DNA of 64,000 nucleotides from Paralithodes platypus (lineage: Eukaryota; Arthropoda; Malacostraca; Decapoda; Lithodidae). The stretch covers positions 14,979,903-15,043,902 of the forward strand of contig CM064545.1 in the NCBI GenBank assembly GCA_032716605.1, written 5' to 3'. Position 1 is the stretch's first letter. Each line of letters begins with the position of its first letter. A program made the translations under genes and the position numbers. The notes below the pieces were generated by a model. It was not told where the DNA came from. It saw only the letters and a program-made list of their open reading frames with translations, and did not search any database. Positions 41,349-53,290 of this stretch are shown piece by piece.

Positions 41349-44058
41349 ATGACTAGACTGAAAATAATTCAACACAACGTTAGACACTGGAATACCATCA
41401 AAGACAACCTATCAAATACCTACCTTGACATAGACACAGACATTATATTAATAAATAGCCATGGCATCAAGAACAACGAACAGATTAAACTATTTAATTA
41501 TGATATTTATTGCAAAAATACAAGCAACGAAATAAATGATGGAGTATGTATAGCAGTGAAAAAACAACTTAAGTATAAAATAATAGACAATTTTACATCA
41601 GAATGTCTTGCTATAAGAATAAACACCTCATTAGGAGATATATTAATCGCCACTCTCTATCTGCCACCAAGAAGACCCTACCTTCCAATTAACGACATGC
41701 TCAACTTAATTTATTATAATATCCCTGTTTATATTCTAGGAGACTTTAATTGCAGACACCCGATCTTTGACAATCAAGACACAAACAATGTTGGCATGGC
41801 ATTAAATAATCTCATCAATACAGGAAGACTGAGACATATTGGACCACATTTTAAGACGTTTATAGGTAACAGAAGTATGTCAAATCCAGATAAAGTTTTC
41901 ACAAACAATAAAGCCCATCTAAACTTTTATATAGAGCAGGGTCCACTAACGGTAAGCGATCACCTGCCAATAATTATGACATTATCAACTTCACCAATAC
42001 AAATAGAATGTAAGGAGAGACGTGTAATGAGCAAAGCGGACTGGACCAATTTTAGGAATGAGTTATCCACCTACTCAATTCATGACCTAAATAATAAGAA
42101 CAAAGTTGAAATAGATACAGAGATAGAGAGACTTACTACGCAAATAAAAACTGCTGTTAATAATAACATACCTAAAAGCAAATACAAAACTATTCCACAC
42201 AACCTAATAAACAACAAAATAAGAACACTACAAATAATGTATCGAGACATTCAAATCTATATAAATCAGAATGGAGCAACTGCTAATTTGATTAACAATA
42301 TTAGGATCATTCAAGAGCAGTTGAAGGATGAATGTATAAACATTAATAGAGAAAAGTGGGAGGAAATACTTGATAATCTTAGTAGAATCAAAGAACCAAA
42401 AACTTTCTGGGACAAAATCAAAAGAATAATGGGTGGCTCTGACAATACAATGACAAATATTAAAGATCATAACGGAATAGAGTTAACTGAAGACAATGAC
42501 ATAGAACAAGCTTTTAGACGGGAATGGAGCAACATATTTAAAATTAGCGATGAGGAAAACCAGGAATTTGACCAACAACATGACGATACAATAACTAGAA
42601 ATATGCAAGCAGAAGCGAATAGAATATCAAGCTTAGATATAATAAACATCAATGATATGGAAGTCAATCCTATCACTGAGGGAGAATTATTGCATCACAT
42701 AAGAAGTTTTAAAGAGAAAGCACCAGGTATCTCAGGCATTACAAGAAATATGGTATTGAATCTACCCCAAAACATAATTAATGGATATTTCACATATTAA
42801 ATGCCTCTCTAAGCATGGGCCACTATCCAAAGCCCTTTAAAACAGCTAAAATGATATTTATACCTAAACCAGGCAAAGACAGAAGCGAAATAACCAACTA
42901 TCGACCAATATCCCTACTGGAAATGCTTGGTAAAATTTTTGAAAAAATAATCAATCATCGCCTTCTGGACATAATAGACAACAGAATAAACCCTAGGCAA
43001 CACGGTTTTAGGCGGAAAAGAGGTACTCATACAGCAATAGGGGTAACAACAGAAATTATTACTAGAGCCAAGGCAAAGGGACAACAACCAGTAATAGTGG
43101 TTCGAGATGTAGCCAAAACCTTTGATAAAGTCTGGCATACGGGGCTAAAATATAAATTACTACAACTTAATATACCAAATCAATATGAAAGGCTTTTATG
43201 TAATTATCTTGACGATAGATATGCACAAATATCAATAAACAATACCTTAGGACCAAAAATACCATTATTAAGTGGAGTGCCTCAAGGGGGGTGTTTATCA
43301 CCAACCCTTTATGCCATTTACACCTCAGATCTTCCAGAACCAACACCCCATAGTGAATATGTTCAGTTTGCTGACGACATCACACAAATAGTCTTGCCTC
43401 CTGGAAAATCCAAAAATATTGCAGTTCGTACAATTAAAAGAGCCATCTTATCCATAAATGAGTACGAACGAAAATGAGAACATTTAAGGTAATTCCACTA
43501 AATAAAATGGTTTACCCTGATTTGGTAATAGATAACAACATAATTGAATATAGCAACGAAGGAAAAATTCTAGGATTGACAATTACCAAGTATGGATATA
43601 CATCTCACATAACTCAAACATATCATCGCGCAAAAACAATCCTAGCTAAGTTAAATAGATTTAGAGATGCTTCAATGGAAATAAAGAGAAAGCTATACAT
43701 GGCATTGATACACCCTATTCTTACTTATCCCTCTGTTCCTATAAATACAACTTCAGTCCCAACATCATATAAATTACAAATAGTTCAGAACAAGGCTCTA
43801 AGATTTATTTTTGACATGAATTTTCCTGAAACTATCACAAATGAAGAACTGCATCTAAATGCAAACATGAAATCACTAAATATAGTAATAAATAATCAAG
43901 CTAAAGATATATGGAACAAAATAGACCAACTAGACTTATCAAATCAAAGAGAAAAATTAATTAGGGACCAGGAACAGGAGAGAGTAGTAAGTAAAGCCTT
44001 CAAAAGTAGCCAAGACTCTATTACTAACGGAGATCCTATACCAATCTATAGATATTAA
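41349..44058 (+). pseudogene. LINE ORF2, endonuclease and RT, two frameshifts
   Basis: The first frame (41349-42800) has an apurinic-type endonuclease: QHNVRHWN, ILINSHGIK, ILGDFNCRHP and VSDHLPI. It runs on to KAPGISGITRNMV at the RT start. A one-base shift near 42780 puts the next part in the frame of 42815-43477, with MIFIPKPGKDRSEITNYRPI, DVAKTFDKVWH, GVPQGGCLSPTLYAIY and FADDITQIV, so the catalytic FADD is intact. A second shift at about 43475 leads to 43474-44058, the RT thumb and tail (ILGLTITKYGY, HPILTYPSVP, KLQIVQNKALRFI). Only the two indels separate it from an open ORF2, so decay is recent. The clade label I/Nimb rests on the VPQGGCLSP-type motifs. Confidence 0.85.
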
Positions 44059-44204
44059 GTACAGTAACAAGCTTTAGTTGTTCAGCTCGGCACCGGCAGG
44101 GGTGTTGGTGTATCACTTAGTTGATGCATTAATCCTTCTGTGAGGCCTGGCTGGGTAACTTTACTTGTGAATTTATTTCCAGCACTAAAACAGCAAATAG
44201 AAAC

Positions 44205-44465
44205 ATAGTCTCAGGGTATTGACTCTGTTGCTGCGAGGCTTGCACTCTCAGCAGCGGAGTACAATATTTGACTAATTATATATAAAATCAACCGTGAATT
44301 CAGAGTACTGACTTTGCTGCTGGGGGTCTTCCTCTCCCAGCAGTAGAGTACAGTTCTTGACTAACCTATTATTAAATAACTCATGGTCTCTGAGTATTGA
44401 CTTTGTTGCTAGGGGGTCTTGTACTCCCAGCAGGAGAGTACAGTGCTTGACCAAACTAATCATAG
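44205..44465 (+). repeat. Three hairpin-forming repeats in the LINE 3' UTR
   Basis: Three diverged units about 90 bases apart (44208, 44299, 44388) each read as a GAGTATTGACT-like start, a hairpin, and GAGTACAGTGCTTGACTAA. The stems are TTGCTG...CAGCAG, TGCTGGG...CCCAGCA and TTGCTAGGGG...CTCCCAGCAG. The loops differ while pairing is largely kept, which suggests an RNA structure used by the element. Confidence 0.7.
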
Positions 44466-45040
44466 ACCTAACTTGACAAACGATGGGCTCTATGGACAGC
44501 TGTTTATACCCCAAGACATTCATAAACATTTAGAAGTGCTGTGTGATGCAGCCACCAAGGTGACTGCATCAACCAGCATAGTAGTAAGTGTGATTTTAAC
44601 TAAGGGAGTGACGCATAGAGTGGGGAGGAGCTAGGCGGCCAGGGCACGGCGGCTCCACCGTTTGGCTAGGCCTCTCCCAAGCTACCGGGGGTAGATGAGT
44701 AGTCTGAGGCAACCCAATTAATGTGGTATCTCGGACTACCGTTTGACCTCCTGGGTTAGGCTGAACCTCTCGTGGGCAAGTGCCAGTGCCGTTGTGGTTG
44801 TACCTGGCTGAGGTTGCGGGACTTATTACCGCGACGGTCGGACACCACCTCCTTCCTACTCATTGCCGCGTCTCCCCCTAAATGTAAATATATTTTAAAA
44901 ATACTGCTAAGTATAGGTATTTTAATCTATTTTTTAAAAAGTTGGAGCCAAGACAAAACAAAATGTCTTAAAACATTAACAGGGCGTAATAAAGAATGAA
45001 TACAATTTTAATAATAACAAAACAATGAAGTATTTTGGTT

Positions 45041-45599
45041 GATCCCATAAAACCTTTGATCTTCAACTATATTTCAATTTCAAATCTTTACTTCTACTAA
45101 GAACCAACCCCACCAACCCTCCAAACACTTCCAACCCAACACCCCCAACCTCCAATCCAATTTACAGAACACTCTTCAATCTTTTCCTATAGCCATCCTA
45201 TCCCGGGGTCACTCACCCCTCAGAGCTCACCGGGTCCACACACTGCAACCTACTTGCTCTCCCTCTCGCCCGGGCACGAAGGAACACCAGGAACCCATTT
45301 TTCCAGCTACCTTGCCCTCACCTAAACACAGTTCCAGACACACACACACCTGATCCAGCATACCAGAATACATTTGTTTAAGGACCAATATTGGGCCCGC
45401 ATACTATAAGGAGAGACAGCGAGATGGGTGGACTAACCTGGTGGTTTGCTATATAAATTGATGTGTCCTTCTAGGACAAGACTAAAGGAAAAAGAATTTA
45501 GACTTACCTGAATATATAAAGATGATGATGTGTTTATTAATTAGTTATTTTTGTTAGCACCGGCACCAGCCGAAGAGTTATTATATAGGATCTGATAGG
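45041..45599. other. Non-coding stretch
   Basis: C/A-rich sequence (45100-45370) followed by ordinary AT-rich DNA. I see no gene or element. Confidence 0.4.
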
Positions 45600-46015
45600 A
45601 GAGATTTAAGATTAAAAGGGTAGGGGAAAGAATACTTGTGTTGATAAATGAGGCAACCAAAGTTAAAGAGGGAAACAGTTGTTTAGTTGCCAAATAGATT
45701 AAAGATTAAAAGAGTAAAAGTAAAGAGGGGAGGGAAAGAATACTTTTGTTAATAAATGAGGCAACCAGTAAGTTAAAGAGGGAAACAGTTGTTTAGTTGC
45801 CAAATAGATTAAAGATTAAAAGAGTAAAAGTAAAGAGGGGAGGGAAAGAATACTTTTGTTAATAAATGAGGCAACCAGTAAGTTAAAGAGGGAAACAGTT
45901 GTTTAGTTGCCAAATAGATTAAAGATTAAAAGAGTAAAAGTAAAGAGGGAAGGGAAAGAATACTTTTGTTAATAAATGAGGCAACCAGTAAGTTAAAGAG
46001 GGAAACAATTGTTCA
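45600..46015. repeat. 110-bp tandem repeat, about four copies
   Basis: AGATTAAAAGAGTAAAAG recurs at 45703, 45813 and 45923, exactly 110 bases apart, with a more diverged first unit from about 45609. Units contain GAGGCAACCAGTAAG and CAGTTGTTTAGTTGCC. Confidence 0.92.
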
Positions 46016-46283
46016 GTTGTCTAATAGATTAGCTATAGCTAGGGATGGACACTAGTCCCTATGAATAATTTATTAAGTTGTGTAAAAAGGAAACTGTGAA
46101 GAAGGACACTAGTCCAATGTGAGTTGCGTTATTATTAAGTCTAAAAGAGTGATTCCGTGTATGCGTCTGAGGCACGGTTCATCTTTTGTTAGTACGATAA
46201 TTGATTAAGGTGAAGGGTAACCTAGCGTGTTGGTAACAGGGTTACTAGAGGGTAAATTCAGAAGATGTAATTGAGATAAAGAT

Positions 46284-46390
46284 TGTAAACCTAATTGTGA
46301 AGTAACTGGGTGGCGGAACCCAATAGTGTGATTGAGGTAAAGATTGTAAACCTAGATTGTGAAGTAACTGGGTGGCAGAACCCATATTAT
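46284..46390. repeat. Two-copy repeat of about 60 bp
   Basis: GATTGTAAACCTA...GTGAAGTAACTGGGTGGC is present twice in direct orientation (about 46284 and 46345). Confidence 0.8.
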
Positions 46391-46499
46391 ATGTGAGAGA
46401 GACCTTGTAATCTCATTAGGTAATTTGTATGATGTTATGTCATTGTGGAGGTACTTGTGTAGTAATGACGGTTGTGTCAGAGGAATAGATAGATTCTAT

Positions 46500-47650
46500 G
46501 TATTGAGGAGATAGATTATATATGTTATAGCCTTGGTATTGAGGAGATAGATTATATATGTTATAGGCTTGGTATTGAGGAGATAGATTATATGTTATAG
46601 CCTTGGTATTGAGGAGATAGATTATATATGTTATAGGCTTGGTATTGAGGAGATAGATTATATATGTTATAGCCTTGGTATTGAGGAGATAGATTATATA
46701 TGTTATAGCCTTGGTATTGAGGAGATAGATTATATATGTTATAGGCTTGGTATTGAGGAGATAGATTATATATGTTATAGCCTTGGTATTGAGGAGATAG
46801 ATTATATATGTTATAGCCTTGGTATTGAGGAGATAGATTATATATGTTATAGCCTTGGTATTGAGGAGATAGATTATATATGTTATAGGCTTGGTATTGA
46901 GGAGATAGATTATATATGTTATAGCCTTGGTATTGAGGAGATAGATTATATATGTTATAGCCTTGGTATTGAGGAGATAGATTATATATGTTATAGCCTT
47001 GGTATTGAGGAGATAGATTATATATGTTATAGGCTTGGTATTGAGGAGATAGATTATATATGTTATAGCCTTGGTATTGAGGAGATAGATTATATATGTT
47101 ATAGCCTTGGTATTGAGGAGATAGATTATATATGTTATAGGCTTGGTATTGAGGAGATAGATTATATATGTTATAGCCTTGGTATTGAGGAGATAGATTA
47201 TATATGTTATAGCCTTGGTATTGAGGAGATAGATTATATATGTTATAGGCTTGGTATTGAGGAGATAGATTATATATGTTATAGCCTTGGTATTGAGGAG
47301 ATAGATTATATATGTTATAGCCTTGGTATTGAGGAGATAGATTATATATGTTATAGCCTTGGTATTGAGGAGATAGATTATATATGTTATAGGCTTGGTA
47401 TTGAGGAGATAGATTATATATGTTATAGCCTTGGTATTGAGGAGATAGATTATATATGTTATAGCCTTGGTATTGAGGAGATAGATTATATATGTTATAG
47501 GCTTGGTATTGAGGAGATAGATTATATATGTTATAGCCTTGGTATTGAGGAGATAGATTATATATGTTATAGGCTTGGTATTGAGGAGATAGATTATATA
47601 TGTTATAGCCTTGGTATTGAGGAGATAGATTATATATGTTATAGCCTTGG
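46500..47650. repeat. 36-bp minisatellite, 32 copies
   Basis: The unit TATTGAGGAGATAGATTATA plus TATGTTATAGCCTTGG is repeated 32 times with almost no change. One position alternates between C and G (ATAGCC or ATAGGC), and copy 3 lacks two bases. The array ends at CCTTGGGATTGGG. It has no coding potential. Confidence 0.95.
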
Positions 47651-48105
47651 GATTGGGAAAAGGTTCAGTAAACGTGGGAAAACCTAAAGAGTAGAGGAAC
47701 GAATATAAGTTTTGTTTTAGTTAGGCAAAGAGCATATGGTTCATTAGGCCCTGGTCTAAATAAAAGACACAGCAGGGTTTTGACTTAATTATTTAGGATT
47801 AATCACTAATAACGGGTCGTAGGATTGAAGCCGACTTGAGTCAATACCTGACTAGCGGGGATTCAGTTAGGGAATAACGGGAACTCTAGGGGTCCAAAGT
47901 ACAACCTAGCATGAATCGACGTAATATTCAATCTGTGTCTTGAACTCATCTCGGCTCGAGCCAAGAACCTATTATTAGGGTAGCTAGGAAGTCTGTTAAA
48001 TAAAATATACGAACTTCTAAATGACTGTCGAATTATCCCCCGTATAGTAGCATAAATTTTTTAGAATTAAATACTACAGTATATATTAATGAAAGATTGT
48101 TTAAT
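47651..48105. other. Non-coding stretch
   Basis: I see no gene or element. Confidence 0.4.
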
Positions 48106-49006
48106 GTAAGAAACTGTTCCGGAAAGAGGTCAAGAAAGTTAGTAAGGGTGTGACAGATAAGAATGGGCGAGTGCTAGCAGAGAAGCAAGAGAGAGTTGGA
48201 GGGAGCACTTCAATGAATTGTTGAATGTAGGGAATGAAACGCCAGCAAACATAGTTGGATGGGTATGGAAGGGAGAAGAAGAGAACTAATGGAGGAGGAG
48301 GTGGGGATCAGGAGGTCAGGAGTGAGTGAGGCCTTGGAAAAAGTGAAGATGGGGAAAGCATCAGGGATAGAAGGAGTGTGTGGAGAAATGCTGAGGTATG
48401 GTGGTGAGATAGTGATTGAGTAAGTATGGAAAATGTGTAGACTAGCATGGGAGAAGTGAAGTGTGCCCTAAGACTGGAAGACAGGCATAATAGTCCCCCT
48501 GTATATGAGTTAAGGGGAGAGAGAAGGGTGTTGTAATCACCAGGGGATATGTCTCCTAAGCATAGTAGGGAAGATGTACAGAAGGGTAGTGATCGAGAGA
48601 GTGAGAGCGAGAACAAATACATGGGTAGGTGAGGAGCTAAGGTTAAGGAAGGGAAGAGTGTGTGTAGAACAGATATTTGCCTTGAAATATGTTGTAGAGA
48701 TATACCTGGAGAAGGGACAAAAGTCATATGCTGCATTTATGGACTTGGAGAAAGACAACAAAAGAGTTGATAGAGAAGGTCTGTGGAAAGTATTGAGAAT
48801 TGACGCAGTAGCTGGCAAGTTACTGAAAGCGGTGAAGAGCATGTACGAGGGTGCAAAGGCGGCAGTGCTCGTGGAAAATTAATAGAAAGAGTTCTTTGAT
48901 CTGAATGTTTGGTTAAAGCAAGGGTGTGTGATGTCCCCATGGTTGTTTAATATATATATGGATGGAGTCATGAAAGAAATACAAGGAATAGCAGTGGATA
49001 TTGTAA
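48106..49006 (+). pseudogene. RTE-like LINE relic, truncated at both ends
   Basis: It reads FRKEVKKVSKGVTDKNG, then, with many frame changes, YRRVVIERVRARTN, FMDLEKDNKRVDREGLWKVL and KAVKSMYEGAKAAVLVEN, ending MDGVMKEI. All parts align with residues of the intact element at 55164-58316, so this is an old relative. The FADD region and endonuclease are missing. It ends about 240 bases from the cuticle protein exon, on the opposite strand. Confidence 0.85.
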
Positions 49007-49243
49007 AGCATGTTTACAATTATTGTACTTAGAAACTAGTTTTACAGCCAAATATAATTGCCTGTAGCTGACAGAATACTATACAATAAAATTAAGAAAG
49101 TGAAATATGAATGAGTGAAAACACTGACTTTTGCAGGAGTTTAATTGGAGTGCTGCAAAATATTTCATCAGCTTGTCATAAATGTAACAAAATTACACCA
49201 CCATTCACTGCAAGAGCCGTACATCTGAATTGACTATGGTGAC
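49007..49243 (-). other. Probable 3' UTR of the cuticle protein gene
   Basis: This is the AT-rich sequence after the stop codon. No decisive poly(A) signal was chosen. A minus-strand TTTATTGTATAG complement (near 49083) is a weak candidate. Confidence 0.3.
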
Positions 49244-49960
49244 CTACTGTTTTTCGCCCTCATACTCAACTTGTGCCACATAACCCGAGTCCCCGTCAAC
49301 ATAGTAGGTGACTTTTTGCAGGCGACCGTCCGGCAGCCGCACATAGTATGACCCCACAGTACTGCTACCGTTCTTGGTCTCCTGGTGACCAAAGGTACCG
49401 TCTTGTACTGTGTAGTTGAATCCAGGGCTGTTGACGCTCTCATAGTTCTGGTCTAACTCACTGCCCTCTGTTTCTTCCCCCTGACTCAAATCACCATCAT
49501 TTTCACTTTCCTTTGGCTTCAAACTGTTGTTAGCTTCCATGTCTTCTTGATTTGAAGCAGAGTTATCATCATCTGTTTCTGTGTTCATATTGCTACCATT
49601 ACCCTCTTCTTGATTCGAATCATTGTTGTCATAACCTTTACCATTGTTCATGTTATCACTATCCTTTCTTTGATTTGAGTCATTGTCCTCAACATTTCCT
49701 TGCTGCCTCGAATCATTGGCATTATTTTCTGCTTGCCTCAGGATGCCGCTAGTACCATTCTCATTCGGGAAGGTAATGGCAACATTAGTGTCCTGTTCTT
49801 TCGAATTTGTGGCGTCACCATTGTCCTTACGGCCCGAGTTGTTGCTGGTGCCTTGATCGCTGGTGCCCCGGTCGATGGTGTTTTTATTGCTGGGATTCTC
49901 GCTGGACTTCTGGTTGGCCTGGCTGTGGTTGGTATTGTTGGTGTTGCTACCAGGGTCACT
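49244..49960 (-). CDS. RR-2 cuticle protein (pro-resilin-like), last exon
   Basis: On the minus strand an open frame runs from a likely 3' splice site (ATCACCTTCTCAG, exon edge at about 49960) to a TAG at 49244-49246. The frame continues above the first internal ATG (49651), so that Met is probably not the start. About 175 residues are low-complexity, rich in Asn, Ser, Asp, Glu and Gln (for example DNNDSNQEEGNGSN). The C-terminus has a Rebers-Riddiford chitin-binding domain: FNYTVQDGTFGHQE, GSYYVRLPDGRLQKVTYYVD and GYVAQVEYEGE. Pro-resilin-like proteins of this class are secreted into arthropod cuticle. A signal-peptide exon must lie upstream (higher coordinates); I could not find it in the TE-rich flank. 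No stop or frameshift interrupts the exon, which argues that it is functional. Confidence 0.85.
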   Translation of the reverse strand, partial: SDPGSNTNNTNHSQANQKSSENPSNKNTIDRGTSDQGTSNNSGRKDNGDATNSKEQDTNVAITFPNENGTSGILRQAENNANDSRQQGNVEDNDSNQRKDSDNMNNGKGYDNNDSNQEEGNGSNMNTETDDDNSASNQEDMEANNSLKPKESENDGDLSQGEETEGSELDQNYESVNSPGFNYTVQDGTFGHQETKNGSSTVGSYYVRLPDGRLQKVTYYVDGDSGYVAQVEYEGEKQ

Positions 49961-51169
49961 CTGAGAAGGTGATAATTCAGTTGTTGTGCTATCTGGTTTT
50001 GTATATCAAATTCAGTTTGCATGTGTTTACCCTTGTAACTGCATTGCATACAGTATACAGTATATATGCGTTTAGTATTTTCCTTCACAAGCTAAATTAC
50101 CATTTCAAGTACCATGGTTTAATTTGCAAGCAGGTGTAATTATGAAATTAAACAAGCAAACCAAAGTTATTTAAAATTGAAATTAATATATGCTGAATTA
50201 TAATCTACAGTATATATGACAGTTTATTTAACCCGGGGAATGTGTTAATCATGTTTTTGAAAGGTCCACTAGTGCGGGACCTTTATAGGTCAACTCCTAC
50301 AAAATTTGTTATATTTGCAATATAAAGCAATATTGCTGCTCCATATACACATATTTGTCTTGTCTAATGAACATGTGAACATTGAAGAACCAGAAACTAG
50401 GTGTAAAGAGCAAATATCCACTGAAAAACCGTATTATTGTGACGAGAGACTGACAAATACATACGAGGGAGAGCAACATTGGTGTGCTCTCTTTGAGCCA
50501 CACTGACGGCTATAGCTGTGGTCTCTCGCATGTAGGAGGGAGGAAGTAGGTACGGGAGATGTAGAGCAGGGTGACTAAATGTATTTGAGGCAGGAGGGAG
50601 GGGAAAAGTAGAATAAATGAGGGGGGGGGGGGAAGGTTGAGGGAGAAAGGGGAAGACAAGAGGTGGTGGTAAGGAGACATGCCACTTAATCACATATTGC
50701 TTCCATTTCGCCAGCACTGGGTCGTTTTTTGTTGTTGTTTTTAAGTGCCATCTTCCAGAAGGAATGTCGCATTCGCCCAGTAAAATATTTTGAGAGTAAC
50801 GTCACAGCTTAGAGGTAAAGGACTATTTTTCTACAGTGGTGTGCAGCTAGTCCATCCACTAACCTGCGTCACCCTTAAGTCCCTTTCCCATTTTCCAGAT
50901 ATGGATGATGACATGCTATGATCTGGTGTTCGTGGCCTTTACTTGGTCAATTCGGGTGAAGATTCTTGTCATATCGTAAATGTCGTAACAGATCTTCGAG
51001 CGGCCAAAAAATGTTGAGCATGTTTGAAAATATTGGGGAATGTTGTGGCGTCTGATGATTTCATTCTTGGCATAAGTAGCTTGTCTTAAGTTGTTCTTTG
51101 AACATTCTTGGCATTAGTAACTTGCCTTAAGTGTTTCTTGGGTACTCCGAAACACATTTTAACGCTACA
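49961..51169. other. Intron or upstream flank of the cuticle gene
   Basis: No second exon or signal peptide was recognised here. 50560-50680 is purine-rich with a G run at 50622-50632. Several short frames on either strand have no recognisable content. Confidence 0.4.
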
Positions 51170-52965
51170 ACATATTATTACAGCACATTACAATGAATTA
51201 TAACAGCACATTATTACAGCACAGTACAGCACACTAGTACAGTGCAATATAGCACCTTATTGTAACATATTACAGCACATTATTACAACACAACTCAGCA
51301 CATTACACCAAATTATTAGAGCACATTATTACAGTACACTACTACAGTATACCACATTATTACAGCACATTAAAACACATTATTACATCGGGGTTTTTCA
51401 GCACATTATTTCAGCATAGTAAAGCACATTATTATATAATTGTCCATTACAACACATTATTACAACACAGCTCCACTGAGCTGTAGTCATTTGGCGTAAT
51501 GTGCTGAAATAATGTTCTGTAATAATGCACTGTACTGCATTAATGTGATGTAATAATGTGATGTAATGTGCTTTACGATGCTGGAATAATGTGCTGTACT
51601 GACCTGTAATAATTTGCTGTATTGTAATGTACTGTAACAATGTCCTATAGTGATGTGCTGTAATAACATGTGCTGTGCTGTAATAATGTGTTGTACTGTG
51701 CTGTAATAATGTGTTGTGCTGTGCTGTAATAACATGTTGTGCTGTGCTGTAATTATGTGTTGTACTGTTCTGTAATAATGTGTTGTACTGTGCTGTAATA
51801 ATGTGTTGTACTGTGCTGTAATAATGTGTTGTACTGTGCTGTAATAATGTGCTGTACTGTGCTGTAATAATGTGCTGTACTGTGCTGTAATAATGTGCTG
51901 TACTGTGCTGTAATAATGTGTTGTACTGTGCTGTAATAATGTGCTGTACTGACCTGTAATAATTTGCTGTATTGTAATGTACTGTAACAATGTCCTATAG
52001 TGATGTGCTGTAATAACGTGTTGTACTGTGCTGTAATAATGTGATGTACTGTGCTGTAGTAATGTGTTGTACTGTGCTGCAATAATGTGTTGTACTGTGC
52101 TGTAATAATGTGTTGTGCTGTGCTGTAATAATGTGTTGTGCTGTGCTGTAATAATGTGCTGTAATAATGTGCTGTACTGTGCTGTAATAATGTGTTGTAC
52201 TGTGCTGTAATAATGTGTTGTACTGTGCTGTAATAATGTGTTGTGCTGTGCTGTAATAATGTGATGTACTGTGTTGTAATAATGTGTTGTACTGTGCTGT
52301 AATAATGTGATGTACTGTGCTGTAATACTGTGTTGTACTGTGCTGTAATAATGTGTTGTACTGTGCTGTAATTATGTGCTGTACTGTGCTGTAATAATGT
52401 GTTGTACTGTGCTGTAATACTGTGTTGTACTGTGCTGTAATACTGTGTTGTACTGTGCTGTAATAATGTGTTGTACTGTGTTGTAATAATGTGTTGTACT
52501 GTGCTGTAATAATGTGTTGTACTGTGTTGTAATTATGTGCTGTACTGTGCTGTAATAATGTGTTGTACTGTGCTGTAATAATGTGTTGTACTGTGCTGTA
52601 ATAATGTGTTGTACTGTGCTGTAATAATGTGTTGTACTGTGCTGTAATAATATGCTGTACTGTGCTGTAATAATGTGTTGTACTGTGTTGCAATAATGTG
52701 CTGTACTGTGCTGTAATAATGTGCTATAATATGGTGTTGCAATGTCCTGTAATAATTTGGTGTACTGTGGTGTAAGAATGTGCTGTACTGAGCTGTATTA
52801 TATTACTGTTCAGTACAGTGCTGTAATAATGTCCTGTAATGATGTGCTGTAAGAATGTGTTGTAATGTGCTGTAATAGTGAGCTGTAAACATTTGCTGTA
52901 ATGTGCTGTATTGTGCTGTGCTGTAATAATGTCATATACTGTGCTGTAATAATGTGTCTTTGCTG
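51170..52965. repeat. 23-bp satellite with an orientation switch
   Basis: From about 51490 to 52960 the plus strand repeats GTGTTGTACTGTGCTGTAAT followed by AAT, with variants. From 51170 to 51475 the same motif is present as its complement (ACAGCACATTATTACAGCAC). The switch is around CAGCTCCACTGAGCTG at 51472-51487. A 73-bp variant block beginning GTGCTGTACTGACCTGTAAT occurs at about 51591 and 51939, showing a higher-order repeat of about 350 bases. Because 23 is not a multiple of 3, the minus strand stays open in long frames (up to 232 codons); these are by-products. Confidence 0.93.
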
Positions 52966-53290
52966 TGCTTGGGATTCGTACTATAGGTCTTAGTTATTAA
53001 TTTAGGTATGCTTAGGTGCATCTTAGGTATCGTTGGTCATTGTAGACAGTTATTTAAATTACCGTTGAAATTTGCATATGACAGTTGTCTCAACAGTTTG
53101 TGACTATGGTCGTAGGTTTGTCATAGGCACTTTATAGCAATGTGTATCTAATATGAATCAAGTTCGTGGAACAAAGAATTTGTGGTCAAGTTCTCAAGAC
53201 ACACTGCGATATTTAGATCAGGATATGTCATCGTCCAGTTCTTGAAAGAGGGAAATCCCCTTTAGGTAAGCAGTACGGAATTGTATATAG
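52966..53290. other. Non-coding stretch
   Basis: I see no gene or element. Confidence 0.4.

Larger units (their letters stand above)
39421..45040 (+). mobile_element. I/Nimb-like non-LTR retrotransposon, nearly full length
   Basis: A 5' UTR (about 39421-39858, with GGGCCACCGCAGGGTGGT and GGTGTCATCCGTAGGGTGAC potential hairpins) precedes gag, endonuclease, RT and a long 3' UTR with three hairpin repeats. The 3' end is placed near an A-rich TAATAATAACAAAACAATG stretch at about 45010-45040. The 5' edge is a guess from the end of the T-rich tract (39390-39402). The element lies immediately behind the cold-shock-domain gene on the same strand. No target duplication was identified. Confidence 0.75.

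Noticed and set aside
41349..41480. Loss of the endonuclease catalytic Glu (INSHG) in the I/Nimb-like LINE
   Set aside because: This reading may be normal for the clade, and I cannot tell without a family alignment.
46500..47650. CRISPR array
   Set aside because: The 36-base units are contiguous without unique spacers, and the genome is animal. It is a minisatellite.
49738..50139. Frames of 116 and 110 codons near the cuticle exon
   Set aside because: They are out of frame with the RR-2 exon and lack any domain; the cuticle frame itself explains the region up to 49960.
51487..52693. Long minus-strand frames encoding a repetitive His/Tyr/Thr-rich protein
   Set aside because: They follow from the 23-bp satellite lacking stops on that strand; there is no start context, domain or flank supporting a gene.
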